Both the position numbers and the translations under genes were made by a program. Source: Lysobacter alkalisoli (GTDB taxonomy: Bacteria > Pseudomonadota > Gammaproteobacteria > Xanthomonadales > Xanthomonadaceae). Taken from it: a DNA stretch of 64,000 bases. Under the pieces are notes generated by a model. The model worked only from the letters and a program-made list of their open reading frames with translations. It made no database searches and had not been told where the DNA came from. The DNA lies in contig NZ_CP041242.1 of the NCBI RefSeq assembly GCF_006547045.1, positions 2,118,001-2,182,000 of the forward strand. The letters are read 5' to 3'. Positions 43,689-51,937 of this stretch are shown here, in pieces. The stretch's first letter is position 1, and each line of letters opens with the position of its first letter.

Positions 43689-45569
43689 ATGGGGAAGCCG
43701 ATGTCCGTCGTCGCCGAAGTTCCATCCGCAACTCCCACACTCCCCGCTGGTCGACGCTCCGCGCCGGCATTGCAGCGGCGCACGCTGTCTCCACTTCGGC
43801 CCCTGCTCGGCCTGCTGCTCGCGATCGCTGCCCTGCCGGCCCTGGCCCAGACCGAGGTCACCGGTTTCGGCAGCAATCCCGGCAACCTCCGGATGTTCAA
43901 GCACGTCCCCGCCGGATTGCCTGCGAACGCGCCGCTGGTGGTCGCTCTGCACGGCTGTTCGCAGAGCGCTTCCGGCTATGGCGATGGCGCCGGCTGGCGG
44001 ATGCTGGCCGAGCGCTGGCAGTTCGCCCTGCTGCTTCCGGAACAGCAAAGCAGCAACAACGCCAGCAGATGTTTCAACTGGTTCAACAGCGCCGACACCA
44101 GCCGTGGCCAGGGCGAGGCGCTGTCGATCAGGCAGATGGTCGAGCGCATGGTCGCCGACCACGCCACCGCCAGCGACCGCGTCTATGTCACCGGCCTGTC
44201 CGCGGGCGGTGCGATGACCGCGGTGATGCTGGCCACCTATCCGGACGTATTCGCCGGCGGCGCCATCGTGGCCGGCATTCCCTATCGCTGCGCGACCAGC
44301 CAGACCGCCGCCTTCAGCTGCATGAATCCGGGCATCGACAAATCGCCCTCCGGCTGGGGCGATCTGGTGCGCGCGGCCAGCAACTGGAACGGTCCATGGC
44401 CCATCGTTTCGATCTGGCATGGCGATGCCGACTACGTCGTGCGCCCGATGAACATGACCGAGTCGATGGAGCAATGGACCAATGTGCATGGCATTGCCCC
44501 GGTGGCGGACGTGTCCGACACCGTCGCCGGCTACCCGCACAAGGTCTACAAGGACGCAGCCGGCACTCCGCGGGTCGAGACCTACTCCATTACCGGCATG
44601 GGACACGGCACACCGGTGGACCCCGGGGGCGGCGAGACGCAGTGCGGCACGGCCGGCGCCTATATCCTCGACGCCAATATCTGCTCCAGCTACCACATCG
44701 GCCTGTTCTGGGGGCTGGACAACCTCGACGGCATCCCGCCCGTGGTGGCACTCACCTCGCCGGCCGATGGCGCGACGGTGAGCGGCCTGGTCACCCTGAC
44801 CGCCAACGCCAGCGACGACATCGGCGTGGATCGTGTCGAGTTCCTGGTCGACGGCAACCTGGTCGGAAGCGATTCGACGGCGCCCTACGCGACGACATGG
44901 GATGCCGGCAGCGCGAACGACGGCCCCCATGTCCTGCTGGCCCGCGCCCACGACCTGGCCGGCAACGTCGGCACGTCGGCCCAGGTCAACGTGACGGTGA
45001 CCGGAGGCAACGGAAACGGCGGCGGCGAGCCGGTTACGCTGACCTTCGACAACGAAGACGCCAGCGACGGCTATGTGAAGGCCTGGGCCAACGGCGACGC
45101 GCCCGAGGTCGGCACGCTGGAAGCCTGGATGGGCCTCGCGATCGGTCGGGGCACCGATGGCAAGCTCAATCGCAGCCTGCTGTCTTTCGACACCTCCGCC
45201 ATTCCCGACAGCGCCACAATCACCGCGGCCACCCTGACCGTGACCTACCGCAGCGCCTACGGCGATCCCTGGGGCAATCCCGCAGGCAACACGCTGCTGC
45301 TCGACGTTCACAGCGGCTGCCTGGGCGCCTGCGGCGTCGAGGCTGCCGACTGGACCCACCCGGCAACGGCGCATGGCGTGGCCAGCCTGCTGCCGTTCAG
45401 CGGTGGCAGCCAGAGCAGCAACGTCTTCGATGCGGCCGGCCTGGCCGCCATCAACAAGGCAGGCCGCACCCAGTTGCGGCTCCGCTTCGCCAACGACCAG
45501 GGTTCGACCCACTATCTGTGGATCGGCAACGGCGCCAGCGCCAGGCTGAGCGTGACCTACGTGCCCTGA
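43689..45569 (+). CDS. Secreted PHB-depolymerase family esterase with Ig-like and C-terminal accessory domains
   Basis: A 626-residue exported protein. A long N-region precedes a signal helix (PLRPLLGLLLAIAALPALA-QT). The catalytic domain has oxyanion VALHGCSQSASGYGDG, lipase box GLSAGGA (Ser), Asp in WHGDADYVV and His in GMGHGTPVD. An Ig-like domain (ALTSPADGATVSGLVTLTAN, DGPHVLLARAHDLAGN) and a Gly/Asn linker lead to a C-terminal beta domain (LTFDNEDASDGYVKAW, LLSFDTSAIPDSATITAATL) of the DNRLRE/CBM96-like type, probably for binding insoluble substrate. Likely an extracellular polyester or acyl-xylan esterase. ATG 43701 is an alternative start; no ribosome site is seen. Confidence 0.87.
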   Translation: MGKPMSVVAEVPSATPTLPAGRRSAPALQRRTLSPLRPLLGLLLAIAALPALAQTEVTGFGSNPGNLRMFKHVPAGLPANAPLVVALHGCSQSASGYGDGAGWRMLAERWQFALLLPEQQSSNNASRCFNWFNSADTSRGQGEALSIRQMVERMVADHATASDRVYVTGLSAGGAMTAVMLATYPDVFAGGAIVAGIPYRCATSQTAAFSCMNPGIDKSPSGWGDLVRAASNWNGPWPIVSIWHGDADYVVRPMNMTESMEQWTNVHGIAPVADVSDTVAGYPHKVYKDAAGTPRVETYSITGMGHGTPVDPGGGETQCGTAGAYILDANICSSYHIGLFWGLDNLDGIPPVVALTSPADGATVSGLVTLTANASDDIGVDRVEFLVDGNLVGSDSTAPYATTWDAGSANDGPHVLLARAHDLAGNVGTSAQVNVTVTGGNGNGGGEPVTLTFDNEDASDGYVKAWANGDAPEVGTLEAWMGLAIGRGTDGKLNRSLLSFDTSAIPDSATITAATLTVTYRSAYGDPWGNPAGNTLLLDVHSGCLGACGVEAADWTHPATAHGVASLLPFSGGSQSSNVFDAAGLAAINKAGRTQLRLRFANDQGSTHYLWIGNGASARLSVTYVP

Positions 45570-45658
45570 GCCGAACAGACGATCACCTGCCGCAACGAAA
45601 ACGGCGGGGCGGCCAATCTGTCGCCGCACCCGAACACACCGGACAAGGAGAACGGCCC

Positions 45659-46369
45659 ATGCGCACCGTAACCCCGAAACTGCTCGCATCCATGTCGGTC
45701 ATTCTGGCCGTCGCACTCTTCGCTCCCGCGGCCCATGCCGTCTGCCGCGATGCGGTGGTCCTGGTGCATGGCAACACCAGCTCGCCTGCATCGTGGGACA
45801 ACACCCGCAATGAATTGCTGGCCCGGGGCCTGAGCGATGCGGAAATTCTCCGCCCGGCCTGGGGCAACGGCAGTTGCGCTGCCTGCAACGACCACAACGG
45901 CAGCGAGGAGACGCCGGTGCTCGACGCGCTCGTGGAGGCCATCGCCGTTTCGTGTACCGGAAGGATCGATGTCATCGGCCATTCGATGGGCGCCACGCTG
46001 GCCGCGAAGCAGATCATGGACCATGGTCTGGCTGAGTACGTCGACACCTTCGTCGGCATCGCCGGCGCCTTCCGCGGCCTTCGCTCATGCGGCACCTACC
46101 CCTACAACGTGGCCAACAGCACCTGTGGCTACTGGGGACTGTCGATCAGCAGCCCGTTCCTCGACGCCCTGTACGGCGAACGCTTCGGCAGTCGCGTGTA
46201 TTCGATCAAGTCGTGGTACGACCAGGTCATCTGCGCAACCGGCTACTGCACCGTCGGATGGATCCACTCCTCGTCGATCTGGGACGAGGATGCCAGCCAT
46301 ACCTACACCTACGGTCACTTCGGCCTGCAAACCCATACCGCGACCCTGCAGGCCAACCTGATCGAGTGA
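45659..46369 (+). CDS. Secreted lipase-like alpha/beta hydrolase
   Basis: A 236-residue exported enzyme. AAGGAG about 8 bases before ATG 45659 supports the start. The signal peptide is MRTVTPKLLASMSVILAVALFAPAAHA. The mature domain begins VVLVHGNTSSPASWDN (oxyanion), then IDVIGHSMGATLAA with the nucleophile Ser, and ends YGHFGLQTHTATLQANLIE with the likely catalytic His. Paired Cys (CAAC, CGTY, CGYW, CATGYC) suggest disulfides. It resembles the EstA/LipA class 2 lipase group. It sits 89 bases after the PHB-depolymerase-like gene and may share its transcript. Confidence 0.82.
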   Translation: MRTVTPKLLASMSVILAVALFAPAAHAVCRDAVVLVHGNTSSPASWDNTRNELLARGLSDAEILRPAWGNGSCAACNDHNGSEETPVLDALVEAIAVSCTGRIDVIGHSMGATLAAKQIMDHGLAEYVDTFVGIAGAFRGLRSCGTYPYNVANSTCGYWGLSISSPFLDALYGERFGSRVYSIKSWYDQVICATGYCTVGWIHSSSIWDEDASHTYTYGHFGLQTHTATLQANLIE

Positions 46370-46482
46370 CCTGACCGAGTAGTGGATACCGCGATGCCAT
46401 CGCAATTTCCTGCTCCCGCGCTCACGAACAGGACAGCCCTCGCCCTATACTCTGCCCTCCTTTCCCTCGCTCGTACCCAGGC

Positions 46483-46785
46483 ATGACCCGGACCCTCCTG
46501 TTCTGCACCCTGCTCGCCCTCGCATCCACCCCGGCCGTCGCCAGCAGCATTGCCGGCGCGTCCGCCAGTGCTTCCTCGGCCGGCACCTCTGCCTCGTCCG
46601 GCAGCACTTCGGGCAATGACAAGGTCGTGCTGCAGGCACGTGGCGCAGCCGCCGTGTTCGTCGCCAGCGACGGCCGGATCCGCGGCGCGCAGCTGGAAGC
46701 GGCGCTGAATCTGCTGCGCGAGCGCGATGCCGATGCCCGCCACGCCAGCGACATGGAACTGGCCCAGGCGATCCTGGCGCTGTAA
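46483..46785 (+). CDS. DUF2388 domain exported protein
   Basis: A 100-residue protein with a signal peptide (TLLFCTLLALASTPAVA). A Ser/Ala/Gly-rich segment is followed by the DUF2388 core (SGNDKVVLQARGAAAVFVASDGRIRGAQLEAALNLLRE), ending MELAQAILAL. It is a small periplasmic or surface protein of unknown function. The next gene begins within 5 bases of its stop, so both are likely cotranslated; DUF2388 genes sit beside DUF4105-type genes in pseudomonads as well. Confidence 0.82.
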   Translation: MTRTLLFCTLLALASTPAVASSIAGASASASSAGTSASSGSTSGNDKVVLQARGAAAVFVASDGRIRGAQLEAALNLLRERDADARHASDMELAQAILAL

Positions 46786-46789
46786 TCCG

Positions 46790-48697
46790 GTGGAGCACCG
46801 GCCACCGCGGCCACGCCGGCGGTGGATGGCCGGTTGCCTGGCACTGTGCAGCCTGCTGGCCGGTACCGCCCCGGCGCAGGCAGCGCTGCCTGCCGACGGC
46901 CCGCGGCCGGGGCTTGTCGAGGACGGGCTCACTGCGGCCGAGGTCTCGACCAGCCGGCAACTGCTCGACGATGCCCTCCGCCTCCTGCCACCGCGCTGGA
47001 GGCAGGCGCTGGACCCGCGCATCCGGGTCGAATGGCGCGACGATCTGCCCGACGACGTGCATGGCCGCACCCGTGGCCCGCGGCTGCTGCTCGACCGTCG
47101 CCTGCTCGACGGCCTGTCCGGTGATGCGACGATGCCGGTTCCGGACGCGGCACAACATACCGCGCTCGCCGCCGTCATCCACGAGCTGGCCCATTACTAC
47201 GACCGCAGCCGCGGCGGCCGCCTGTCCGGGGATCCACGCCTGCTCGACCTGGCCGGCTGGCAGGTCAGCCCGATGCGGCTGGGCCTGCGTACCTCGCGCA
47301 ATGCTCTCAGCGACCGCAGCCCTGATCCGTACGAGCTGACCGCCCCGGCCGAATTCGTTGCGGTCAATCTCGAATACTTCCTGCTCGATCCGGCCTACGC
47401 CTGCCGCCGCCCCGCGCTGTACCGCCATTTCGCCGCACACTTCGGCGTCGAACCGCCGATGGCGGTGTGCGCCCCGGACCTGGTCTACATCCAGGCGCCG
47501 CCCGATGAATCCAGCTCCGCGCTGTTGCGGATCGATCCCGAGCGCGTTCATGCCATCGACTACCTGCTCGCCGAACCCGACCACCGGGTGATGAGCCGCT
47601 GGGGCCACAGCATGCTGCGCGTGGTCGTCTGCGCCCCGGGACGCCCGCGCGGACCCGATTGCCGGCTCGATCTGCAACACCACCTGGTGTTGTCGTTTCG
47701 TGCCTTCGTCGACGACGTGCAGATATCCAACCTGCGCGGCCTGACCGGCTCCTATCCTTCGCGCCTGTTCGTGCTGCCTCTGGACCAGGTGATCGAGGAG
47801 TACACCCGGGTCGAACTGCGCGGGCTGCGCTCGGTTCCGTTGCGACTGCAGCGCGACGAAGTCGCCACCCTGCTCGAACGCGCCGCGCAGCTGCACTGGG
47901 GATATGACGGCCGTTACTACTTCCTCTCCAACAATTGCGCGGTGGAAACATTCAAGTTGCTGCACGACGGCGTGCCGCGGCTCGCCAGTGAGCGCCTCGG
48001 CAGTATTACGCCCACAGGCTTGCTGCGGCGCCTGAGCAGAGCGGGCATCGCCGACACTTCAGTACTTGATGACGCGGACGAAGCGCTGCGGCTGGGTTAT
48101 CGCTTCGAAGCTTTGAGCACGTACTACCAGGAGATGTACACGGTTGCGCGGCACGCGCTCGACCTGCCGTCGGCCAACGCACGGGACTGGCTGGCAATGT
48201 CGCCTTCCCGGCGGGCCCCATGGCTTGGACAGGCCGACCTGCGCGCCAGTGCCGCCCTGCTGCTGCTGGAACAGGCCGCGCAGCGCCGCGAGGAATTGCA
48301 GGCACGCGACGACCTCAAGCGTCGCTTCCTCGGTCGTGGCGCCGCCTCCCGGGACGCGGAGACTTCGGCCGGATTGGAAGCCCTGAACGAGCTGCTGTGG
48401 ATGGAAGGCGGATTCAGCCGTCCGGCGACCCTGCTGCAGGACGGTGGATATGGCCTGCCACAGCACGAGGAACGCAACGAGCTGGGCGAAACCGGCAACC
48501 GGCTGGCGAAGCGATGGCTGGGGCAACGCGCCGGGCTGCATCGAACAGCACACGACCTGTTGTCTACATCCCGACAGGACGCTTTGGCAGCCATCGAGGC
48601 CAATATCGATACGCTTGGCCAGCAGCTGCGCCAACTCCACCGCGAAGTCGATGGCTTCCAGTTGCAGGCTCCGCCAACAGTGCCATCGCCCATGTGA
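46790..48697 (+). CDS. DUF4105-type exported protein with HExxH-like motif
   Basis: A 635-residue protein from GTG 46790, coupled to the DUF2388 stop; ATG 46826 (MAGCLALCSLLAGTAPAQA) is the alternative and gives a shorter signal peptide. An N-terminal region carries VIHELAHYYDRS, resembling a zinc-peptidase HExxH variant (HELAH). The middle matches DUF4105 (MSRWGHSMLRVVVC, HHLVLSFRAFVDDVQISNLRGLTGSYPSRLFV, YYFLSNNCAVETFKLL, with conserved His and Cys as in an NlpC-like fold). The C-terminal third is helical, with coiled-coil potential. Envelope hydrolase activity is an inference. Confidence 0.8.
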   Translation: MEHRPPRPRRRWMAGCLALCSLLAGTAPAQAALPADGPRPGLVEDGLTAAEVSTSRQLLDDALRLLPPRWRQALDPRIRVEWRDDLPDDVHGRTRGPRLLLDRRLLDGLSGDATMPVPDAAQHTALAAVIHELAHYYDRSRGGRLSGDPRLLDLAGWQVSPMRLGLRTSRNALSDRSPDPYELTAPAEFVAVNLEYFLLDPAYACRRPALYRHFAAHFGVEPPMAVCAPDLVYIQAPPDESSSALLRIDPERVHAIDYLLAEPDHRVMSRWGHSMLRVVVCAPGRPRGPDCRLDLQHHLVLSFRAFVDDVQISNLRGLTGSYPSRLFVLPLDQVIEEYTRVELRGLRSVPLRLQRDEVATLLERAAQLHWGYDGRYYFLSNNCAVETFKLLHDGVPRLASERLGSITPTGLLRRLSRAGIADTSVLDDADEALRLGYRFEALSTYYQEMYTVARHALDLPSANARDWLAMSPSRRAPWLGQADLRASAALLLLEQAAQRREELQARDDLKRRFLGRGAASRDAETSAGLEALNELLWMEGGFSRPATLLQDGGYGLPQHEERNELGETGNRLAKRWLGQRAGLHRTAHDLLSTSRQDALAAIEANIDTLGQQLRQLHREVDGFQLQAPPTVPSPM

Positions 48698-48810
48698 ATA
48701 CGTGAATGTCGCCACATAAATGGCATGACATCGCTGCAACAATGCCTCACTAGGATGGACAACTACCGATCGGGGACGGTGGCTGTCCCGATAGACCAAG
48801 GGAGGGGAAT

Positions 48811-49281
48811 GTGAGGACACGCATGATGCCTGTCGCCCTGGCAGGGCTGCTGACAGCCCTGTGCGCCTGCCAGGCCCCGGCACAGATGGACGAGGCATCC
48901 TCCACGCCCGAGCCTGCTCCGGCTCATCAATCTTCGGCTTCGCCTCCTGCTGTCGCGTCTCGCGATGCAGAGCCCACAGCCCGCCACGAAACCCGCTGCG
49001 GCTGGTTCGAGAACCCCACGCCCGGAAATGCCTGGCTGACCGACCGCGATCGCACCTGGACCATCGCCATGCAGGGCGGTGCGCAGGCGGAAGGCGATTG
49101 GCCGGGCTTCGATGATGAGCAATGGGTGGCCACCAACGGCCCCCACTACGGATATGGCTGCGCCTGCATGTCGGTGACCGTCGATGCGGGACAGGGCCGC
49201 ATCCTGACGATCCGTGATGCGCAGGCCAGGCCATTGTCGCTGTGCCGGGCGGATACCGCCCTTGACGAACCGCAATCCTGA
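48811..49281 (+). CDS. DUF4087 lipoprotein
   Basis: A 156-residue protein from GTG 48811 (ATG 48823 is possible; GAGG lies 6 bases before it). The leader PVALAGLLTALCAC ends in a lipobox. A Pro/Ser/Ala-rich linker leads to the DUF4087 domain: ETRCGWFENPTPGNAWLTDRDRTWTIAMQGG, then YGYGCACMSVTVD with conserved Cys. Function is unknown. It sits just before the peptidoglycan-hydrolase-like gene. Confidence 0.85.
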   Translation: MRTRMMPVALAGLLTALCACQAPAQMDEASSTPEPAPAHQSSASPPAVASRDAEPTARHETRCGWFENPTPGNAWLTDRDRTWTIAMQGGAQAEGDWPGFDDEQWVATNGPHYGYGCACMSVTVDAGQGRILTIRDAQARPLSLCRADTALDEPQS

Positions 49282-49359
49282 CGGAGATACGCCGTATCGA
49301 CGCGGGATCGTGGTGTTCACAACCTTCCTGCCTCACCGATCATTCAAGGACACGAACTT

Positions 49360-50715
49360 ATGACCCTGGCATTACGCTCCATACGCAAGGCTCCACTCGG
49401 AGCCATACTGCCCTGTGCCGTACTGGCCGCATCGTTCGCAACCTCCACGCCCGCCATCGCTGCCACCTGTTCCGGCGTGAAGGTCACCGCCTCCACGCTC
49501 AATGTCCGTTCGGGCCCCGGCACTGGTTACAGCATCGTCGGCAGCGTCAACTCGGGCGAGACCTACGTCACCACCAGCAGCTCCGGTGACTGGAAGAAGA
49601 TCTGGTTCAACAACCACGCCCGCTGGCTCCATGCCGGCTACACCTCGTCAGCCAGTCTGAACTGCGGCACGGTCACCGCCGACACCCTCAACGTCCGCTC
49701 AGGTCCCGGCACCGGCTACGGCATCGTCGGCACCTCGCCGAAGGGATCCAAGTGGTCGGTCATCGGCAGTTCCGGCGACTGGCGCAAAATCTGGTACGCC
49801 AGCGAGGCGCGCTGGGTACATGGCACCTATCTCAATCAGAACGCAACCACTCCGTCGATCGGCCTTTCCGGCGTCACCATCAATGGCGGAGCCGCCTCGA
49901 CCAGCAGCCGCTACGTGAAGGTCTCGTTCAACTTCAGCACCTCGACCCCGAGCCACTACCGCATCAGCCACAGCTCCACGTTCTCCGGCGCCAGCTGGAA
50001 GAGCTACACCGGCAAGACAGTCGACTTCACCCTGTCTACCGGCGGTGGCACCAAGCGCGTCTACATGCAGCTGAAGAACAGCCACGGCCGCCTGTCGAAC
50101 ACCGTGTCGGACACCATCACCTACAACCCGACCAGCACCGCGAGCGGTTACAGGATCGACCGGACCAAGTTCTTCAACCGCTTCGCCTACTACTACGGCA
50201 CCCCAAGCACCAGCCAGAGGAACGGCATCAACTACCTGATCGACAACATGGAGCAGGACAAGCGCCCCGCGATCAACAACCAGACGGTATGGATGCGCCA
50301 GATCGCCTACGTGTGGGCGACCACCAAGCACGAAGTGGCCAACACCTACCAGCCGATCACCGAGTACAGCAACACCCACTGCGTGAACTACAGCGGCGGT
50401 TGCAAGTACAAGGGGCGCGGCTACGTGCAGCTCACCCACGACTACAACTACAAGAAGATGTCGCCGATCGTAGGAGTGGACCTGTTCAAGTACCCGGAAC
50501 GCGCGCTTGAACCGAGGATCGCCTACGTCGTCATGTCGCACGGCATGCACTACGGCATGTTCACCGGCAGGAAGCTGGGCGACTACGTCTATTCCGGCAA
50601 GACCGACTACTGGAACGCGCGCCGGGTGGTGAACGGCACCGATCGCGCCAGCCTCATCGAGGGCTACGCGAAGCAGTTCCAGAACATCATGGAACAATCC
50701 ACCCAGAAGCTGTAA
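49360..50715 (+). CDS. Secreted SH3b-containing GH19/lysozyme-like peptidoglycan hydrolase
   Basis: A 451-residue exported protein. A signal peptide (about 1-34) is followed by two bacterial SH3 repeats (VTASTLNVRSGPGTGYSIVG; VTADTLNVRSGPGTGYGIVG), an Ig-like spacer (about 170-255), and a C-terminal domain like GH19/phage endolysins. That domain has WATTKHEVANTYQPITE with a candidate catalytic Glu, CKYKGRGYVQLTHDYNYKKM (the GRG-QLT motif), and DYWNARRVVNGTDRA. It would bind and cut peptidoglycan or chitin-like glycan outside the cell. A HEAT-like gene follows 16 bases downstream. Confidence 0.85.
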   Translation: MTLALRSIRKAPLGAILPCAVLAASFATSTPAIAATCSGVKVTASTLNVRSGPGTGYSIVGSVNSGETYVTTSSSGDWKKIWFNNHARWLHAGYTSSASLNCGTVTADTLNVRSGPGTGYGIVGTSPKGSKWSVIGSSGDWRKIWYASEARWVHGTYLNQNATTPSIGLSGVTINGGAASTSSRYVKVSFNFSTSTPSHYRISHSSTFSGASWKSYTGKTVDFTLSTGGGTKRVYMQLKNSHGRLSNTVSDTITYNPTSTASGYRIDRTKFFNRFAYYYGTPSTSQRNGINYLIDNMEQDKRPAINNQTVWMRQIAYVWATTKHEVANTYQPITEYSNTHCVNYSGGCKYKGRGYVQLTHDYNYKKMSPIVGVDLFKYPERALEPRIAYVVMSHGMHYGMFTGRKLGDYVYSGKTDYWNARRVVNGTDRASLIEGYAKQFQNIMEQSTQKL

Positions 50716-50731
50716 ACACACGGACACCGCG

Positions 50732-51742
50732 ATGAAGACCAAGAAACTCGTGCTGGGAGCCATCGGCACGATCTCCGCCATCGCGATCGGTGTACTGGTG
50801 GTCCGCGGGCTCGGCGAGCCCGCGGACGCCACTGCAGCGACTGCGGCAAGCGGGCAACAACGGCTCGGGGCGACCCCGTCAACGGGCGATCCACTACCGG
50901 GCGAGGCCAGCCACGACCCCGCCGCCGAAACCGCTCCCTATCGGGAAAGCACCGCCTCCGTGGCCGAGCTGAAGCGACTGCTCGGGATTGCGAACCCCAC
51001 TCCCGAGCAGATCCAGGAACTGCTGGAACTCAAGCAGGCCCTGCTCGACGATGCCGAGAACAACAGCCAGGCCCTGCGCGGTCTGATTGATGCGCTGCGC
51101 ATGGATCCGACCTCATCGACCGCGGAGCACCTGCTCTCCATCCTCGGCGAGGTACGCGACCCGGCGGTCGAACAACTCGGCCTGGAGATGGCGATCAGCG
51201 ACGACGAAGAGATGCAGGCCGTTGGCCTCGACCTGCTTGCGCGGCTCGGCATTGCCGGCCAGGACACCTACGAACTGACCAAGCAGCTGCTGGCCGATCC
51301 CGACCGCGACCCGGAAGTGCTGCGCTCAGCCATCCATGCGATGCCGGACATCCCGCTGCCGGCCAGCGAAATGGACAGCACGGTCTCGCGGCTCGGCGAG
51401 TTGTCTTCCACCCACGCCGACGCAGGCGTGCGCTCGGAAAGCCTGTTCAAGCTCGGCGCAATGGCCAAGGATGCCGGGGACATACGCCCCCTGCTCGACG
51501 CCCTCGCCCCTGAACGATCCGTCGACGACCGCATCAGTGCGGCGATGGCATTGCGCAACAGCCAGGTCGTCGACGATGGCCTGCGCAGGCAGTTGCTCAG
51601 CCTGATGTCCGACCCGAAGGAACTGTGGGAAATCCGCCGTTATGCGGCCGAGACCCTGCAACGTTTCAAGTTGAGCGAAAGCGACTACAGCCGGTACCAG
51701 CGTTTCAACGAGGAACTGGAAGTCATCTCCAGCGGCGGTTGA
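50732..51742 (+). CDS. Exported HEAT-like repeat protein next to the GH19-like enzyme
   Basis: A 336-residue protein. One N-terminal membrane anchor or uncleaved signal (KKLVLGAIGTISAIAIGVLVVRG) is followed by a low-complexity linker. The rest is all-helical with repeats of HEAT-like length (STAEHLLSILGEVRDPAVEQL; AVGLDLLARLGIAGQDTYELTKQLL; ESLFKLGAMAKDAGDIRPLLDAL; DPKELWEIRRYAAETLQRF). I do not recognise a named family. It starts 16 bases after the hydrolase stop, so it is probably cotranscribed. It could be a periplasmic partner or inhibitor of that enzyme; this is inference only. Confidence 0.75.
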   Translation: MKTKKLVLGAIGTISAIAIGVLVVRGLGEPADATAATAASGQQRLGATPSTGDPLPGEASHDPAAETAPYRESTASVAELKRLLGIANPTPEQIQELLELKQALLDDAENNSQALRGLIDALRMDPTSSTAEHLLSILGEVRDPAVEQLGLEMAISDDEEMQAVGLDLLARLGIAGQDTYELTKQLLADPDRDPEVLRSAIHAMPDIPLPASEMDSTVSRLGELSSTHADAGVRSESLFKLGAMAKDAGDIRPLLDALAPERSVDDRISAAMALRNSQVVDDGLRRQLLSLMSDPKELWEIRRYAAETLQRFKLSESDYSRYQRFNEELEVISSGG

Positions 51743-51749
51743 ACGCCTC

Positions 51750-51794
51750 CTGTCGGACGGCTGACACGGCACCCGCCGTGCCACCGCCCGACAG
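51750..51794 (+). terminator. Nested hairpin between HEAT-like gene and metX
   Basis: Outer arms CTGTCGG (51750-51756) and CCGACAG (51788-51794) enclose CACGGC-ACCC-GCCGTG (51765-51780). It starts 7 bases after the stop of the HEAT-like gene and lies about 145 bases before the acyltransferase start. A terminator is the simplest reading; a regulatory leader for metX is possible. Confidence 0.5.
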
Positions 51795-51937
51795 AAGCGT
51801 CGTCTGCGGCCCAGTTGGAAACGAACTGAAGCGGCGCCATAACCCGCGGTTTTCTCATGCGTACCGGCACGCATTTCCCCCGCGGCCCGCTTCCGGGGAC
51901 AATCGCGTGTCGCAACACCAAGGACACGCAACCGCGC

